From the NCBI RefSeq assembly GCF_021018805.1, contig NC_086259.1, forward strand, positions 992,001-1,056,000: a stretch of DNA of 64,000 bases, given 5' to 3'. The notes beneath the pieces are model-generated. The model was not told the DNA's origin, searched no databases, and saw nothing but the letters and a program-made list of their open reading frames with translations. Origin of the DNA: Prinia subflava (Eukaryota; Chordata; Aves; Passeriformes; Cisticolidae). Both the position numbers and the translations under genes were made by a program. The stretch's first letter is position 1. Each line of letters begins with the position of its first letter. This document shows positions 37,201 through 49,300 of the stretch, in pieces.

Positions 37201-39689
37201 TGCTCTGCTCTGTGAGCATTTCTGGGCACATTCCATCGTCTTTGGCAGAAAATCTATTCCCAGAACAAGTTTTTGTTTTCCTTTGAGGCCATTTATTTCA
37301 GCATGCAATTCCCACCTGTTGTGGAACAGAGATGGATGCAAGTTCCAGCAGAGATGGAGATCCCGTCTGCCCTTACTCACCCGTGAATCCCAGCAGCTTT
37401 CATCCCAGGAGATGGACAACTCCAGTGGATGCAGAACCCTCTTCCACCTTTCACCTGATGTAAGTTAGGAAAAATGCTTGCTATGCTGTGCCATACCTCC
37501 AGTGGCATATTTCCTGAAGGGGTTTTCTCCTTCAGATAAGGGAATTCAATAATATTATTTTCTTATTCAAATTCCTTTGTCTTCCAGAACCCCAGGGGTT
37601 TTTTTGTGATGTAGAGCTACTAAGAACACTTTCTCTTTCCTTACATATGTCGCTGCCAGCCAGGTGATTATATAGAGTAACTGAAATATATATATATATA
37701 TATGTATATGTATATATATGGATACTGCATTAACATCAGCATTTATTCAATGTCTTACAGCTAAATCACCAAGTCCAGTCCACTCTCAGGCCAGTTCCCT
37801 CTTCTGATTATTACAATCTTTTCTGGTTTTCCTCAACAACGTGCCCAGCCCTCAGTAGGAGCTCTGTGCTTATGATTTGCAGCCATAAAATCTTTCTCAT
37901 TTCTTCCTCATCTCCTGGATGAAAATGCACAAAACAATCTGATCATCTGCAGGGCCTGTGTGTGACCTTCCATCCTGACATTCCTCCTCTGGAACCAGCC
38001 CTAATGAGCCTGTGATGGAAGAAACTGAATGCAATTCCTCTTCCCAACAAATTGAGACCCTCAAATGGATCCCATCTCTTTTCAGATGGCCCAGGTTTTG
38101 CTCACAAGACCTTGGCTTTCATCTTGGCTCGCAGTAATTCTGAAGGAAGGAAAACACCAAAGTATTGTGGTCTGTCTGGAATATGAAAGACACTTTCTGC
38201 TGCTTCTTTGATGTCTCATGAAAGAAAACTGAAAGAATATAAATGCAATATCATTAAAACACATTACTAATCCTGCAGGAATGGAAAGGCTTGAGCATCA
38301 GAAATTTTTGCTCAATGTTACTTCAAACTATGATTTGTAATCTATTGAGGAAACTGTCATGAGTAATGGCTTGCAATGTGACAGTGAATTTTAAACTTTC
38401 TGGAGTGAAATATGGATGACAATTTTTTTACACCATTTGGAGATAACTTGAAGTGGCAGTTGCTGGTTAGAGAACAAAAAGCCAAATGGCATGGTTTAGA
38501 TACACAGAAAATGGAAGATAATGGTGCATGAAATAAATGAAAAAGAATTGAGGAAAACACTGGAAAGAGGAAGTGCAGAACAGTTTGACCCACCAGTGAG
38601 CCTGGTTCTATTTCTATGGAAATGAGCTCATTACTGCTAATTTTTTTTTTTAAGCTCCTAGTTGATCGTGAAGTGCTGTTTGAATTCTGATAAGGGCTTC
38701 ATGAATCACTGAAAAACAACATTTGAACAAAATATCCAGAGTCAAATGATTACCAAGTCCCATAGATTAATCAGCTGTCTGAGCACTTTATACAGCAGAG
38801 CAGCCTAGGAGAGCCAGCTTTTCCCCTAGTATTGTCAGTCTATAATGCTCCATTCTGCAAAGAAAAGGGATCGTGCTGCTGGAATCCAGTTCTGGATGGT
38901 TACTCCATCCAAGAGCCTGTATTGAAAAATAAAGATATCTTTGATTCTTTTTCCCCCACAATTTCCATTTTTGTTCTGTTTTAAAAATCAGCATCCTGAG
39001 CATGGGCCCTGGAATTGCCTCTCATCCTCAGACACAGGAGCATCTGTGGCATTCACAGGGCGGCCACGTGTGCCACCCGTCAGTGCTGGCTGTGACACCC
39101 CCAAGTGTGCAGGGGAAATGTTCCAGGGCCAGAGCCTCCAGGATGCTGAAATAAAAATCCAATGAAGCAGAGGATTTAAATAGCATGTAAGCTTTATTTA
39201 TTTTATAAAGCCGTCAATTTTTAAGGCTGACTTTGGACATGAGCAGAGTCTGCCTGTGACAGCTAGATTTTTAACTGAACAGCACTGATTGATTTTATGT
39301 GTTATACATACAGCATCTACAGCCTTTATTAATTCTCCAAACACTTCAAAAAGAATGCCCTTGGCAAGTTCTGTGACTCTCTGCTAATTTGCCTTGTACT
39401 AATTTTCAAGGTGTGCAGAGGTCACTACTTCCTCCAGCTTGCAGCTTGTAACAATGCACACGGGAGAAATTACACCAAACAAAGCTCAGCCTTTTGCCTC
39501 AGTGCTTTGTGCCTCTTGTCCAAAAGCTTTCCCAGTTTGCAAGTGACTCCACAGATTGTACTTCAGCCATGACAGAGAGAGCAGCCATAGCCAATCCTCA
39601 CTGGAGATGCACGGGGCAGGGTATCCCACCGATCCCTTGAGCACTCCCAGCACTGCTCTGTTCAACTCCAAGGGGTTAAATTGACATTG
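34261..39689. other. Unique non-coding stretch with small structural repeats
   Basis: No gene seen. A perfect small hairpin sits at 36301-36328 (arms TTTATTTAAG / CTTAAATAAA around AGAGAGAG). An A/C-rich run lies near 35780-35815. Frames up to 118 codons (for example 37118-37468) have no recognised domain. Confidence 0.5.
37686..37719. repeat. (TA)n microsatellite with TG interruptions
   Basis: Alternating TA run of about 34 bases interrupted twice by GTATA. It is self-complementary and may form cruciform structures. Confidence 0.9.
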
Positions 39690-39828
39690 GAAGTGCAATG
39701 ACCAAGGCCAGGCTGGACAGGGCTTGGAGTAACCTGGTCTGGTGGAAAGTGTCCCTGCCCATGGCAGGGGATGGGACTGTGTGGGCTTTAAGCCTCCTTC
39801 CAACTCAAACCGTTCTGGATTCTATGAA
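39690..39828 (+). mobile_element. CR1 LINE 3'-end fragment, short
   Basis: The segment contains CCAAGGCCAGGCTGGACAGG, GCTTGGAGTAACCTGGTCTG and GTCCCTGCCCATGGCAGGGG, then CTCCTTCCAACTCAAACCGT and the terminal ATTCTATGA typical of CR1 3' ends. Only about 140 bp remain. The GGGCTTGGAG-AACCTGGTCT variant differs from the copies at 8755 and 59752, so it belongs to a different CR1 subfamily. It is non-coding and inactive. Confidence 0.92.
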
Positions 39829-42800
39829 TTATTTGGATTGTTTTTAAAAAATATTATCTCGAGATGGATGGACATACAGCCCCACCAATCTGCAGTTATG
39901 ACAGTCCTTAAATAATTTTCATTTTAAGACCAACTGGAGGTTGAGAGATAAATTTCATTATAATTTACATGAGGAACTACACTGGTGCAAATAAGAAATA
40001 ATTTGGCATATATGACTTTACAGAATTGGTACACACTTAAACTGATTTCAATTTTCTAGACTGCAGAATTAATTTGGGAAGAAGGTTATGAAGCACTTTG
40101 CTTTTCAGTTAATAGCATTATGAATATTGCAAAGACAATATTTCCATTCTGGATTTTCCCATACATTTGGACAGGAGTTTGTGAGATACCAAAGCTCCTT
40201 TGTGAAAACACTTCCAAGACTTTCTTTTTGCATCTCACTTTTCTACACTTCTCAGAACACCAGGAGCAGAAAGGAATCAGCATTTGAAGAAAAACAAAGC
40301 CAGAGGATTGATGTGGAAAAGGGAAATCTCAAAAGCTGTTTCTCTTGGCTGTGAACTCTCCTGGCACAGCTGTGGAGGTGACTGCAGCTCTGCAGTGCCA
40401 GTGTTTGTGCCCTGTGGGAAGTGCAAACTGAAGGTCCAGCAGCACCCTGGCACTCCTGAGACCTTCCACTCCCAGGCTTTTTCATTACAATCTCAGCTCT
40501 GGCTCTACTGAGACCTCCTTTACCATGTCTCTCAAGGCAAGACTGTAGTATAGGACAGAAGAACAATCACTAATTACAATGCTTTAGGAAAAAAACCCCT
40601 CAATAACAGAGATTATTTTATCTTTGTTATTTATTTGCACTTAGAGTTGGGAGTAATGATACTTGTTCTTATTCAGTTCTGATTTCAAGATGATGAAAGT
40701 TCTATTTAAAGTAAGTAAAAATATAACATATTAACAAGGATGGGTACTCCCTTATGCTAGGTACAGTATAGACCTAGACCAACAGGTAATTCTTGTTCCA
40801 AAATGTAGAGGATAGATGAAGCAGAGGGAAATGGGAGAAAAAAAAACCCCAAAATATCTTGTAAGTGCTGCCTATCAGACACAGAAAAACCCCTTACCCT
40901 TACTTTGTCTTTATTTTAATTATTTAGCTGAGGGTCTTGTAAGAGAGACAAAGAATTCAGAGAGTAAAATTGAAATTATTGGAAAGAGAGGGATATGATC
41001 CTGGAAAAGAAATGAAGAGTCTGATGCAGAAATATTCAGAGAAAAGCTGCTGGAAGCAGCAGTCAGTCAGCACATGGGAGGATCTCCAGGGAAAAAAAAC
41101 CCAAAATTTAATTGCTGTTTCATCTCAAATCAAAATAATCCTCTTTCCCAGCCATGCTTCCTAGCTGAGATACACAACCCCATCTCAAGTCACACTCACC
41201 ATGTGAACCCCCAACACCTTTAAAAAGGTGTGTGAAACAGTAAATGTTTTAATTGTATTGGATTTAAGTAAAAAAAAAAAAAAAAGGACCAGATTATATA
41301 ATTTTGTATTTTAAAGATCACATAAATTGTGCAAAGTGGAGTTAAGAGTTTGATTTACAGATTACACAAACCCTATTTGAAAGACAAAGTTTCCCTGTCA
41401 AAATAATTTATAGTGCCTTTCCTCACTGAAGTTCATCAGCTACGAGTTCTTTTATCTGACTGTGAGGGTAAGAATCCTGCAATGCAGAAAATTCCCATTA
41501 TATGGCTTCATGTGAGGTGAGATTGAATCATGCTGTGGAAGGCAAGAGAGCCCAGCCCTGCTGAGGGAACTTCCTCAGAAAAAATCTGCTTTGGGGAATC
41601 CTGCCCAGCATGATTCTGTGACTGGAAGAACAGGATCCAAGCACTCTTTGCATGGCTACAGCCAGTTTTTTCTCCACAGATTTAAGTAGCTGGACCTTAC
41701 TCTCCTCTTTGACTGGATTTTTCTGCTAACAAATTTATACTAGTTTGGCTTTTCCAGCAGCCATTTGTCTGGGTAGGCATTACAGTTCTACCCCTTTGGT
41801 TTCAGTATTTTAATAACATTAAATCATTAAATTTTGTATTTAAAAATTTTGCTTTTGTTTTCTCCTCATTAAAAAGAGCTACATCTATGGAAATGTGAAG
41901 GAGAAATGATTTCTTGTGTCCTTTTCCCTCACATGTTAATCTGAGATGTGGCCAAACCCTAGAGGATTCGGGCTGATTCCCATTTCCTTCTGTGGGGGGA
42001 TGAAGGGCATTGCCACAACGCAGGTGTCCAGACCCACCATTCCCTGCTGGCCATGGGAATTCTGTGGGGCTGTGGTTTGGGAGCAGACATCTGTTTAATC
42101 ACAGCTGTGCTTATGGAGAGCCACCAGAAGGGCCCAAAGCCTCAATGCAGACAGAGTAACTGGCTTCCTGCTGCTGGCTGGGGAGCAGGCTTTGCACGGG
42201 CACTGCCTGTGACACCCCGTGGGGACACAGACCTGAGCTGGGAAGGGCTCTCTGGTGTCACACTGGGCCTGACAGCTCTGCCAACACAGCTCTCAGTGAA
42301 GAAGCTTTCGTTGCTTCAAAGAATCACTTCCAAACTGTCCATGCTACGAAAATCAAAGACTAGAGCTTCCCATTATTCCCACTGTTGGGCAGGATAACTC
42401 CACCTGCGTGCCCGCAAAGGGCAGGGGCGAAGTTCAGACCATCCACAATATTCAGGTCATGCTCTGCAATAAGTTACAAATCCTTTATTGAAAGGAAATT
42501 CACAGAGATGCCTCAGTGGTGTTTCCCTGCTGTGTGCACACAGTGTATTATTCTTCCAGACTCCCTTTCTTCCCCCCAGGATAGGCGCATTCATGTTTAC
42601 ATTTAAAAAATCATATAGCAATCCATGGCCAGTCAATACAAAAGCAGCAGAAAGATAAAACCATTGATCTGAGTGCACAGTCCTGATAAAGTCGGTGCCC
42701 TCAGTGACTGCAGAGCCTAAGCAAGCCAAAACTCAGGTGGTTTTTCTTTTAATTGTATTGTGCCTTCTCTGCCCTCCTCAGGAACACAAAAACTGCTCTG

Positions 42801-44393
42801 ATAAGTCCCTGTGTCTTTTCCCTTTATGGGTTGGAAAGCTCCACTGCCGTATATTTCCTAACTTCCTAAAGAAGCCTGCTGAAATAAGAGTATTTAACAA
42901 AACCTTTCACCTCATTAACAGGACTTTCATCAGGAAAATTTTAAGCACATTTCACTTTTCATCCTATGAATGTTGACAGACCTCCTTTATCAGGACTTTA
43001 ATTAACAGCAGGGGAGGGAGGCAGGGTGACTGTGACACACTCTGACTTCTGCTTGGTTTCAAGGCTGCTTGGGAGACTTCCTCTCTGCTCATGGTTGAAA
43101 TTGTGTTATCTCATACCTTCCCAGGATTACTGTTTCATGTAAATGTCATTTCTACCATCCAAAACATTAAAAAAACCCACACCAGTGTGCTCTAACTCCT
43201 GTCTCCTTCTGAGAGACATGAGGGAAGCTGAACGCTTTTGATCAAAGACAAGATCCCAACTTCAAAGTAACACCTCATCTGTAAATATATTACACCGTGC
43301 TCTTAGTACAGGAAGGGGGACTCCTTGATTTTAAATAACCTGAGGCCAATACCGTGGGATTTGCCTGCCTTTGCAGAGTTTAATCCTGCTCCTCTGAATA
43401 CTGCCAGAAAATTAGACAAAAAGATTTTAAAGCTCTTGGGCTCCAGCCTCCTCTTATTTATAAAAGTCCAGTGGACCCATGTCACATATTTTACTGGAAG
43501 AGCACCCAGCTTATGGTGGATTGAGAGAAGAACATGGAAAAAAACCTACAAAATTCAGAAGCATCACAGATTTTTTAAACCTAAGACCTAAATCTTTCTT
43601 CTAATGACAGAAGAAAACTACATGCTACATGCCTGCAGATGCTCTGCCACTAATTTGACTGGGATCTTCCAACAATTTTTGGCCACAAGACCACTCACAG
43701 CACATGAAAATAAAGTTTTGGGTGGGCACATAGGGTCAGTTCTAGCCTCAGGTAACAGTACAACCAACAGTGCCAGTGTGCAGGTATCACTCCTGGCCCT
43801 ATGCAGTCTACAGGAAACAGCCTGAACACTGAAATCCATTTTCTGCACAAAAGCCCCATAATTAATTTATCTAGGTATGGTTTTGAAATCATATAATTAT
43901 CATTGTATCTTATAAAAGAAATAAAATCCAGCCGTCTGAAAGAATCAAATTTTAATCTTCAATAATCTAAATTTTGAGGTTATTCAAAAATGTCCTGTTG
44001 TTCTAATGAGACTTTCTGTGTCTCTCAAAAGCAGGAAAAACACTCCATTTACCTAAAGTGAATACACAATGTTAGAGAAATGAGCAAAGTGTTATTTCTA
44101 ATGAGGGATTAAAACCTCTTGAAGGTTCAAGACTGTCAATAGGCTGAAAGAAGCCTTTGTTTCTGCTATATTTACTCTCAAGGTGTGCTGCTGCTTCTCT
44201 CTGAATGTGGTTGCTGCAGTAATTGCATAGCAAAAAGAGCTCTGAGTTCCTTCTCCAGGCCTGGGAAGGATCAGTTCCTTCTGGGTTTCTACACAAACGT
44301 TTTCACTACTGAGCAAAGTAAAATCCTGAGTCAGAAATGTAGCTCTGCTCCCTTCCATCCCACCCAGAACCAACGTTTTCCCCATGGACGGAA
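39829..44393. other. Unique non-coding stretch, no gene seen
   Basis: AT-rich, with a short A16 run at 41270-41285. A GC-richer patch at 42050-42300 gives a 114-codon frame without recognised features. No gene, splice-bounded exon or known repeat family was supported. Confidence 0.5.
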
Positions 44394-44856
44394 TGATGCC
44401 TTTTTGGGACTACCTAAAACAGAGGCCAGACAAAATTAAGGGAATAAAAAGCTAATATTTATTTACTAATATTTATTAATTCTATTTATTGAAGGGCCTT
44501 CAGGTACATTCAGGGCAGACAAAGCCCCCCAAGGGCTGCACCCAAAAATGGACCACGGGTCACCCGGGGTTTTCACACTTTTATAAGTGTGGGCCATTTG
44601 CATATTGGGGGTTAATCTCCCAATTACAGCTTCAGGTAATGAAGTAATTTACCCCAAGTTTGTTCCCCCCAGCTCACTTTTGTTCACATCTCCCAGGGCC
44701 TCAGGCAGTGAGGTGTCCTTGATTCCCTGGCCTGGAAAGGAATTGTTGTGTCTGACCAAAATGGGGAAGCAGCAGCTCACACTGTGTGTGGAGTTTAAAG
44801 TTATACACTCAAGAACTGCAGAGTTACAATGTAAAAGCTAAAGCCCTAAGGCATCA
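44394..44856 (-). mobile_element. Solo LTR of an endogenous retrovirus, copy 2
   Basis: A 463-bp element in minus orientation, nearly identical to the copy at 23659-24108 by eye. It has the same inverted ends (TGATGCCTT / AAGGCATCA), the TATA box (rc at 44579-44585) and the AATAAA signal (rc at 44485-44490). A perfect 4-bp target duplication, GGAA, flanks it (44390-44393 and 44857-44860). Relative to copy 1 it has about 25 extra bases of TAAATATTAG-like sequence after the AATAAA and lacks about 12 bases near the start of U3. No internal retroviral sequence is present. The perfect duplication and few differences suggest a recent insertion followed by LTR-LTR recombination. Confidence 0.92.
44579..44585 (-). 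promoter_or_regulatory. TATA box of LTR copy 2
   Basis: TATAAAA on the minus strand, in the same context as in copy 1. It is the predicted core promoter of the LTR, directed leftwards. Confidence 0.6.
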
Positions 44857-46111
44857 GGAAGAGCAAAACCCAGTGTGACCGAAATGCCTGCCCTGCACGC
44901 CTGGGTTGCCATTCCCAGCTATGGGACTCACAGCTCCATGTCCTTCCCACCCTGCAGTGCCTCACAGCCTGCTCTGGGCACACACAGGACCTGCAAGCAC
45001 TTGCTCTCACTGTGCCAGCAGAAATGGAAAAGTGCCCTGGACGTCTGGGCTGGGTGCTGGAGGTGCAGCCAGGAAAGGGTAGCCCCAACACTTCCCAGAC
45101 TCTTTGCATCCCCAGGGAATGTTTGTGTTAATGTGTGTCTGAGTCCCAAAAACAGACCTGTCCCCAGGGACAGAGCTAAGGCAAGGCTGAGCACAGCGAA
45201 GGTGATTCCCACCCTTCCTGTGCCAGCACTGCCCAGCTGAAGTAAAACTTCTCCTGGTGTGCAAATGCAGCACGTGGCAGATTCCTCATGCGAGCTCTGC
45301 TGGAGCCTCCCATCCATGGAACTGCACAGAAGGTCCTGCAGCCCCTGCAGCGGCTGTGCTTACAGAGATGTTCTCAGAGTGCACAAAAGCAGAGCAGACA
45401 CTTGCCAGGGCTCGTGGTGCACGGAGCTGACAGCCCCTGTTTGTGCCATTAGCACTGAGCACGGCTCCTGTCCCATGCTTGGCTGCATCCTGCCAGCTCC
45501 GTGCCACTGTCTGCGCTGAAACCCCCACCACTCCCCAGCGGGGGAAAAATTAAACACTGGAGCAGGCAGAGGGGGAATTTGCAGTTTGTACAAGCTCAGA
45601 CCGAGCCTAAAAAGCTAAGGGCATACCTGGAAACACTTTTAAAATATATAAAATTCATGAATACTTTTTGGTTCGCAGTTGAGACATAAATATGTGTAAT
45701 GAGCATGTAACAGACAACTTCCCTCTCCAGCATGGATATATATCTGCTGCTTCTCCCTCCCTTGGAAGCAGACTGATTTAATGTGCTTTGCTTGATAAGT
45801 CACCCTCCAGCAAAATAAATTTGATTTCTGCTGCAATCAAAAGAATTTAAACAAAATCACCTCTCGGTTCTCCCTAGGTTCTTTTATCCAGACATTCATT
45901 TCAGTCTTCATTTTCAATAGAGAGAAATTAAACAGGGTTTGTTTGAGGCAATCTTTATGATTCTCTGAGGAGAGGTGCGAAGTCTGGTTTTGGAGGAGCT
46001 CATCCTTCACATGGGTCATATTTCCTGAGCTTGTACTTAAATGCAGCTCTCTCTCAGTAAAGCACTTTCCCAGATATGGTTATTTGCATCTCTCTGTCTC
46101 CTAAAAACTGT
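44857..46111. other. Unique non-coding stretch, GC-richer first half
   Basis: From 44870 to 45540 the sequence is GC-richer and gives overlapping frames of 77-129 codons on both strands. None is recognisable. The second half is AT-rich. No gene called. Confidence 0.5.
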
Positions 46112-46331
46112 GGGGAAAGGGAAAGGGAAAGGGAAAGGGAAAGGGAAAGGGAAAGGGAAAGGGAAAGGGAAAGGGAAAGGGAAAGGGAAAGGGAAAGGGA
46201 AAGGGAAAGGGAAAGGGAAAGGGAAAGGGAAAGGGAAAGGGAAAGGGAAAGGGAAAGGGAAAGGGAAAGGGAAAGGGAAAGGGAAAGGGAAAGGGAAAGG
46301 GAAAGGGAAAGGGAAAGGGAAAGGGAAAGGG
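46112..46331. repeat. (GGGAAA)36 hexanucleotide array
   Basis: An uninterrupted array of 36 GGGAAA units plus a final GGG (46113-46331), preceded by one extra G. The plus strand is pure purine with 37 G-triplets spaced by AAA, a sequence able to form G-quadruplexes and, as a mirror-symmetric purine tract, intramolecular triplexes. Frames of 103-114 codons on both strands (Gly-Lys, Arg-Glu, Ser-Leu or Pro-Phe repeats) are consequences of the period and not genes. The lack of interruptions points to recent expansion. Confidence 0.98.
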
Positions 46332-49300
46332 AGGAGACTCTTCCCCACCTAGTCAGGAATTTCCAAATATATCCTTCTCCAGGCAAACAAGGACAAGAGT
46401 GGCAATGTGTTATTAAGTAAAATCATCTTTTGGAAGATAGAGTTTTCATTCTAAGGCTGCAGTTGAAGGTTGAAATAATTTCTCTTGCCAGTTTGTAGCC
46501 CCAGCCTCGGTGCTCACCCAGCAGCAGTGTGTAATTGCAGAAGTGATGGACATCCTGAATTCCCCATCCCCTGTATGATGGCTCAGTGCTTCATGCTCCA
46601 CATAAGCATAAAAATCTTTGCAGAGAACAGGCTTTTGCTCAAAAAAGACAGTTTTAACCATCCTCTTCATGATATTCATATCATCAAAAGTAACCTCCTG
46701 CTACCTAGCTTTGTCACAATTGATTAAACAATGGAATCTGAAACTTTCCATAAAAGAGAAGTTGGAACATTTCCTCAGTCAGGACCTGCAGACTGATTTG
46801 TGCAGTGTAATGGTGCCATGTAACCATGATTTCCATCAATCCTTAGTGAACAAAGCTGTCCAACAGGTGTGGCCACCACTGAATGCTCACACAGAACAAG
46901 TCATGAGAGACTTTTCTCATTAAAGTGCTGCTATCATGGTGTTAAAATGATGAAAACAAGAACATCTCAAATGATATTTCATGTGAAGAACAAGTTTCTT
47001 TTTCACCTACATTACTAAACAAATTACTTAGTCCATTCCATTCCCACTGAAAATTTAAAACACCATTTCTAATAAATTTTAGACAAATACATGGAAAATT
47101 GTATTTCCCTTGTGAAATGCATCACTTGCAAAACTGCCTTAACTTAGCCATTCCTGTCACAAATTTAAAAAAAAAACTTCATGAGGTGCTCAGAAAATAC
47201 CAGTTTAGCAAACATTTCACACCACTACCTTCATTTCAGCCTTTCATGTCCACCTTCAGCATGTACTGTCACATGTTTTATGCAGAATGAGGGAGACTCA
47301 CCTGCCTGGAGAGATCAGGCTTTGGAGGCAGCTGGAGGAGGTCAGAGCACAGCTCTAAATCAAGGAATCTGAAATGTTGCCCTGGTTTGGAATCTGACAA
47401 CAAAATTTTTAAAAATGGGGTTATCAGAATCCTCAGGGAAGTGGGGCAAAGGCTCCCTGACTTGTAGAAAGCTTTATCCCCCAGCAAAAAAATAATCCTC
47501 TGAAATTTGGGGAACTGTGTAAGATCTGCCGGAACTGGATGCTGAGGAGTCCGGGAATTCTGTTTCAGTTCCAAAAAGTAAAGCTGAAGTAGGCAGGGGT
47601 TTGTTTGTACAATTGGTTGGTTTGGTTTAATACCTATTATTCTGATTGTTCCTCAATGGGAAAATTCTTAATAACTCCAATTAATGTTGTGTAATAATTA
47701 AAACCTTTCCTAAATTAAATTTCCCTAGAATATGTCTACCAAAGTTTGGCATCTCTCCTTTAGAGTCAAACACTATCTTGGAAAAATGAGTTCACTGATT
47801 TGTTTCCTAATTGAACATCTGAGAATCAAGCTTCCATTGCCCAGGAATTTAATACCAGTCAAGTTCTTTTCCCCACCTCTCAAATATCTTATACTTCATC
47901 TTAATGCAACAATGAAATCAGATTGTACCTGACATTTTTAACATGTATTCTGGGTCTGTTTTCATAAAATATTTTACCCTCAATTTGGGTTAAGATTTAG
48001 CTTAATTGTTCCAAATTATCAACAGGCCATCTTTTGCTTGAAATCTTTTTCTTCTCTACCCTGTCATTTTTACAGGCAGCTCAGCAGATAATTTTATGCT
48101 ACTGCAGTCACACAAGGCAGATTCTAATATTGATCTGAATTTTTCCCTTGAATATGATTTGCATTCCCAGCTTGATCTACTTTTTTTTTTTTCTTCCCAT
48201 AGAACATGATTTACATTCTTAGGTCTTGCTGCTTCATTTTAAAGCCATCTTGAAAAAGTCTCTTTCTAATCATCCTTCTAAATTCATGTGGGAATAACTC
48301 TTCCTACTGATGCTTAGGAGAAGAAAATTTCAGATAAATTGATGCTATTCTTGCAGACTATAATGATTGGAAACTGTATTTGTTGATGGAAATTAGAGAA
48401 TTTTTATAGCTTACTAATAATCCAGCTCTGGGACAGCTAATTACCAGGGCTTGCCATGTCTGAATACTGAGGAAGTGCATTCAATCTTCCAGCTCCTGTG
48501 AACAGGGAAAAATCAGCAGGAGCAGTCAAAGACCATCCTTGTGCCACAGAAATCTCCAGCACAAAAACCTATCCCACATGCAGAAAATAGAGAGATTTTC
48601 TTTGGATTAAACATGGATACGTTGGGGAAAACTAATTTCCTTGTGACCATGGCCTCTTTCTCTTTGCCATCCCTGCCGGAGGGGCAGATTGATCCCAGAG
48701 GATTCATTCCATGGCCTCATCCCTTTGGCTCTTGCCACCTCCCAAGGTGCCCCAGGGCCAGGCTGCTCTTCCACCAGACAGGGAATTGCAGCATTCAGGT
48801 GACACCTTCCATTAAATCCCACTGCCAGAATTACAGGGCAGCCAATAAAGTCTAAGTGGTTTTCTGATACACCATGCCCAAATTAAAAGTAACTCTAGGG
48901 CAAAGGTCAGGGATACTTTCTGAGTTCTTACTCTGTTGTTCTAAGTTCATTCACTTTATTATCTCAGTTTCTAAAAGCACCTGCGTTTTAAATTTTGTTT
49001 TTCATGCAAGAAAGGTACCTGCTCAAAATTCTTTCTGTTAGATCTGAATGACAAAAAGGAATTTACATTGTGACTACACTGTTATCCTCTTATCATTACT
49101 ACATTCCTGTTTTTCCACACATATTTTATTCACTAGAGGTAGTAAATATTGCACTTACAGTTTTGAACACAGATGACATGCCACAGTTGTCCAAAAACAC
49201 TGGAAAAGGAAAACAGGAAACCACATTTCCCTGGAATGTTTTGGTAGTAGAATATTGTATCACACTGGAAAGACACAGTGGGGAGGGTTTGTACATTACT

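Noticed and set aside
46037..46420. Frames of 103-114 codons on both strands across the hexamer array (Gly-Lys, Arg-Glu, Pro-Phe, Ser-Leu repeats)
   Set aside because: They are the direct translation of an uninterrupted 6-bp repeat in every frame, so they carry no evidence for a protein.
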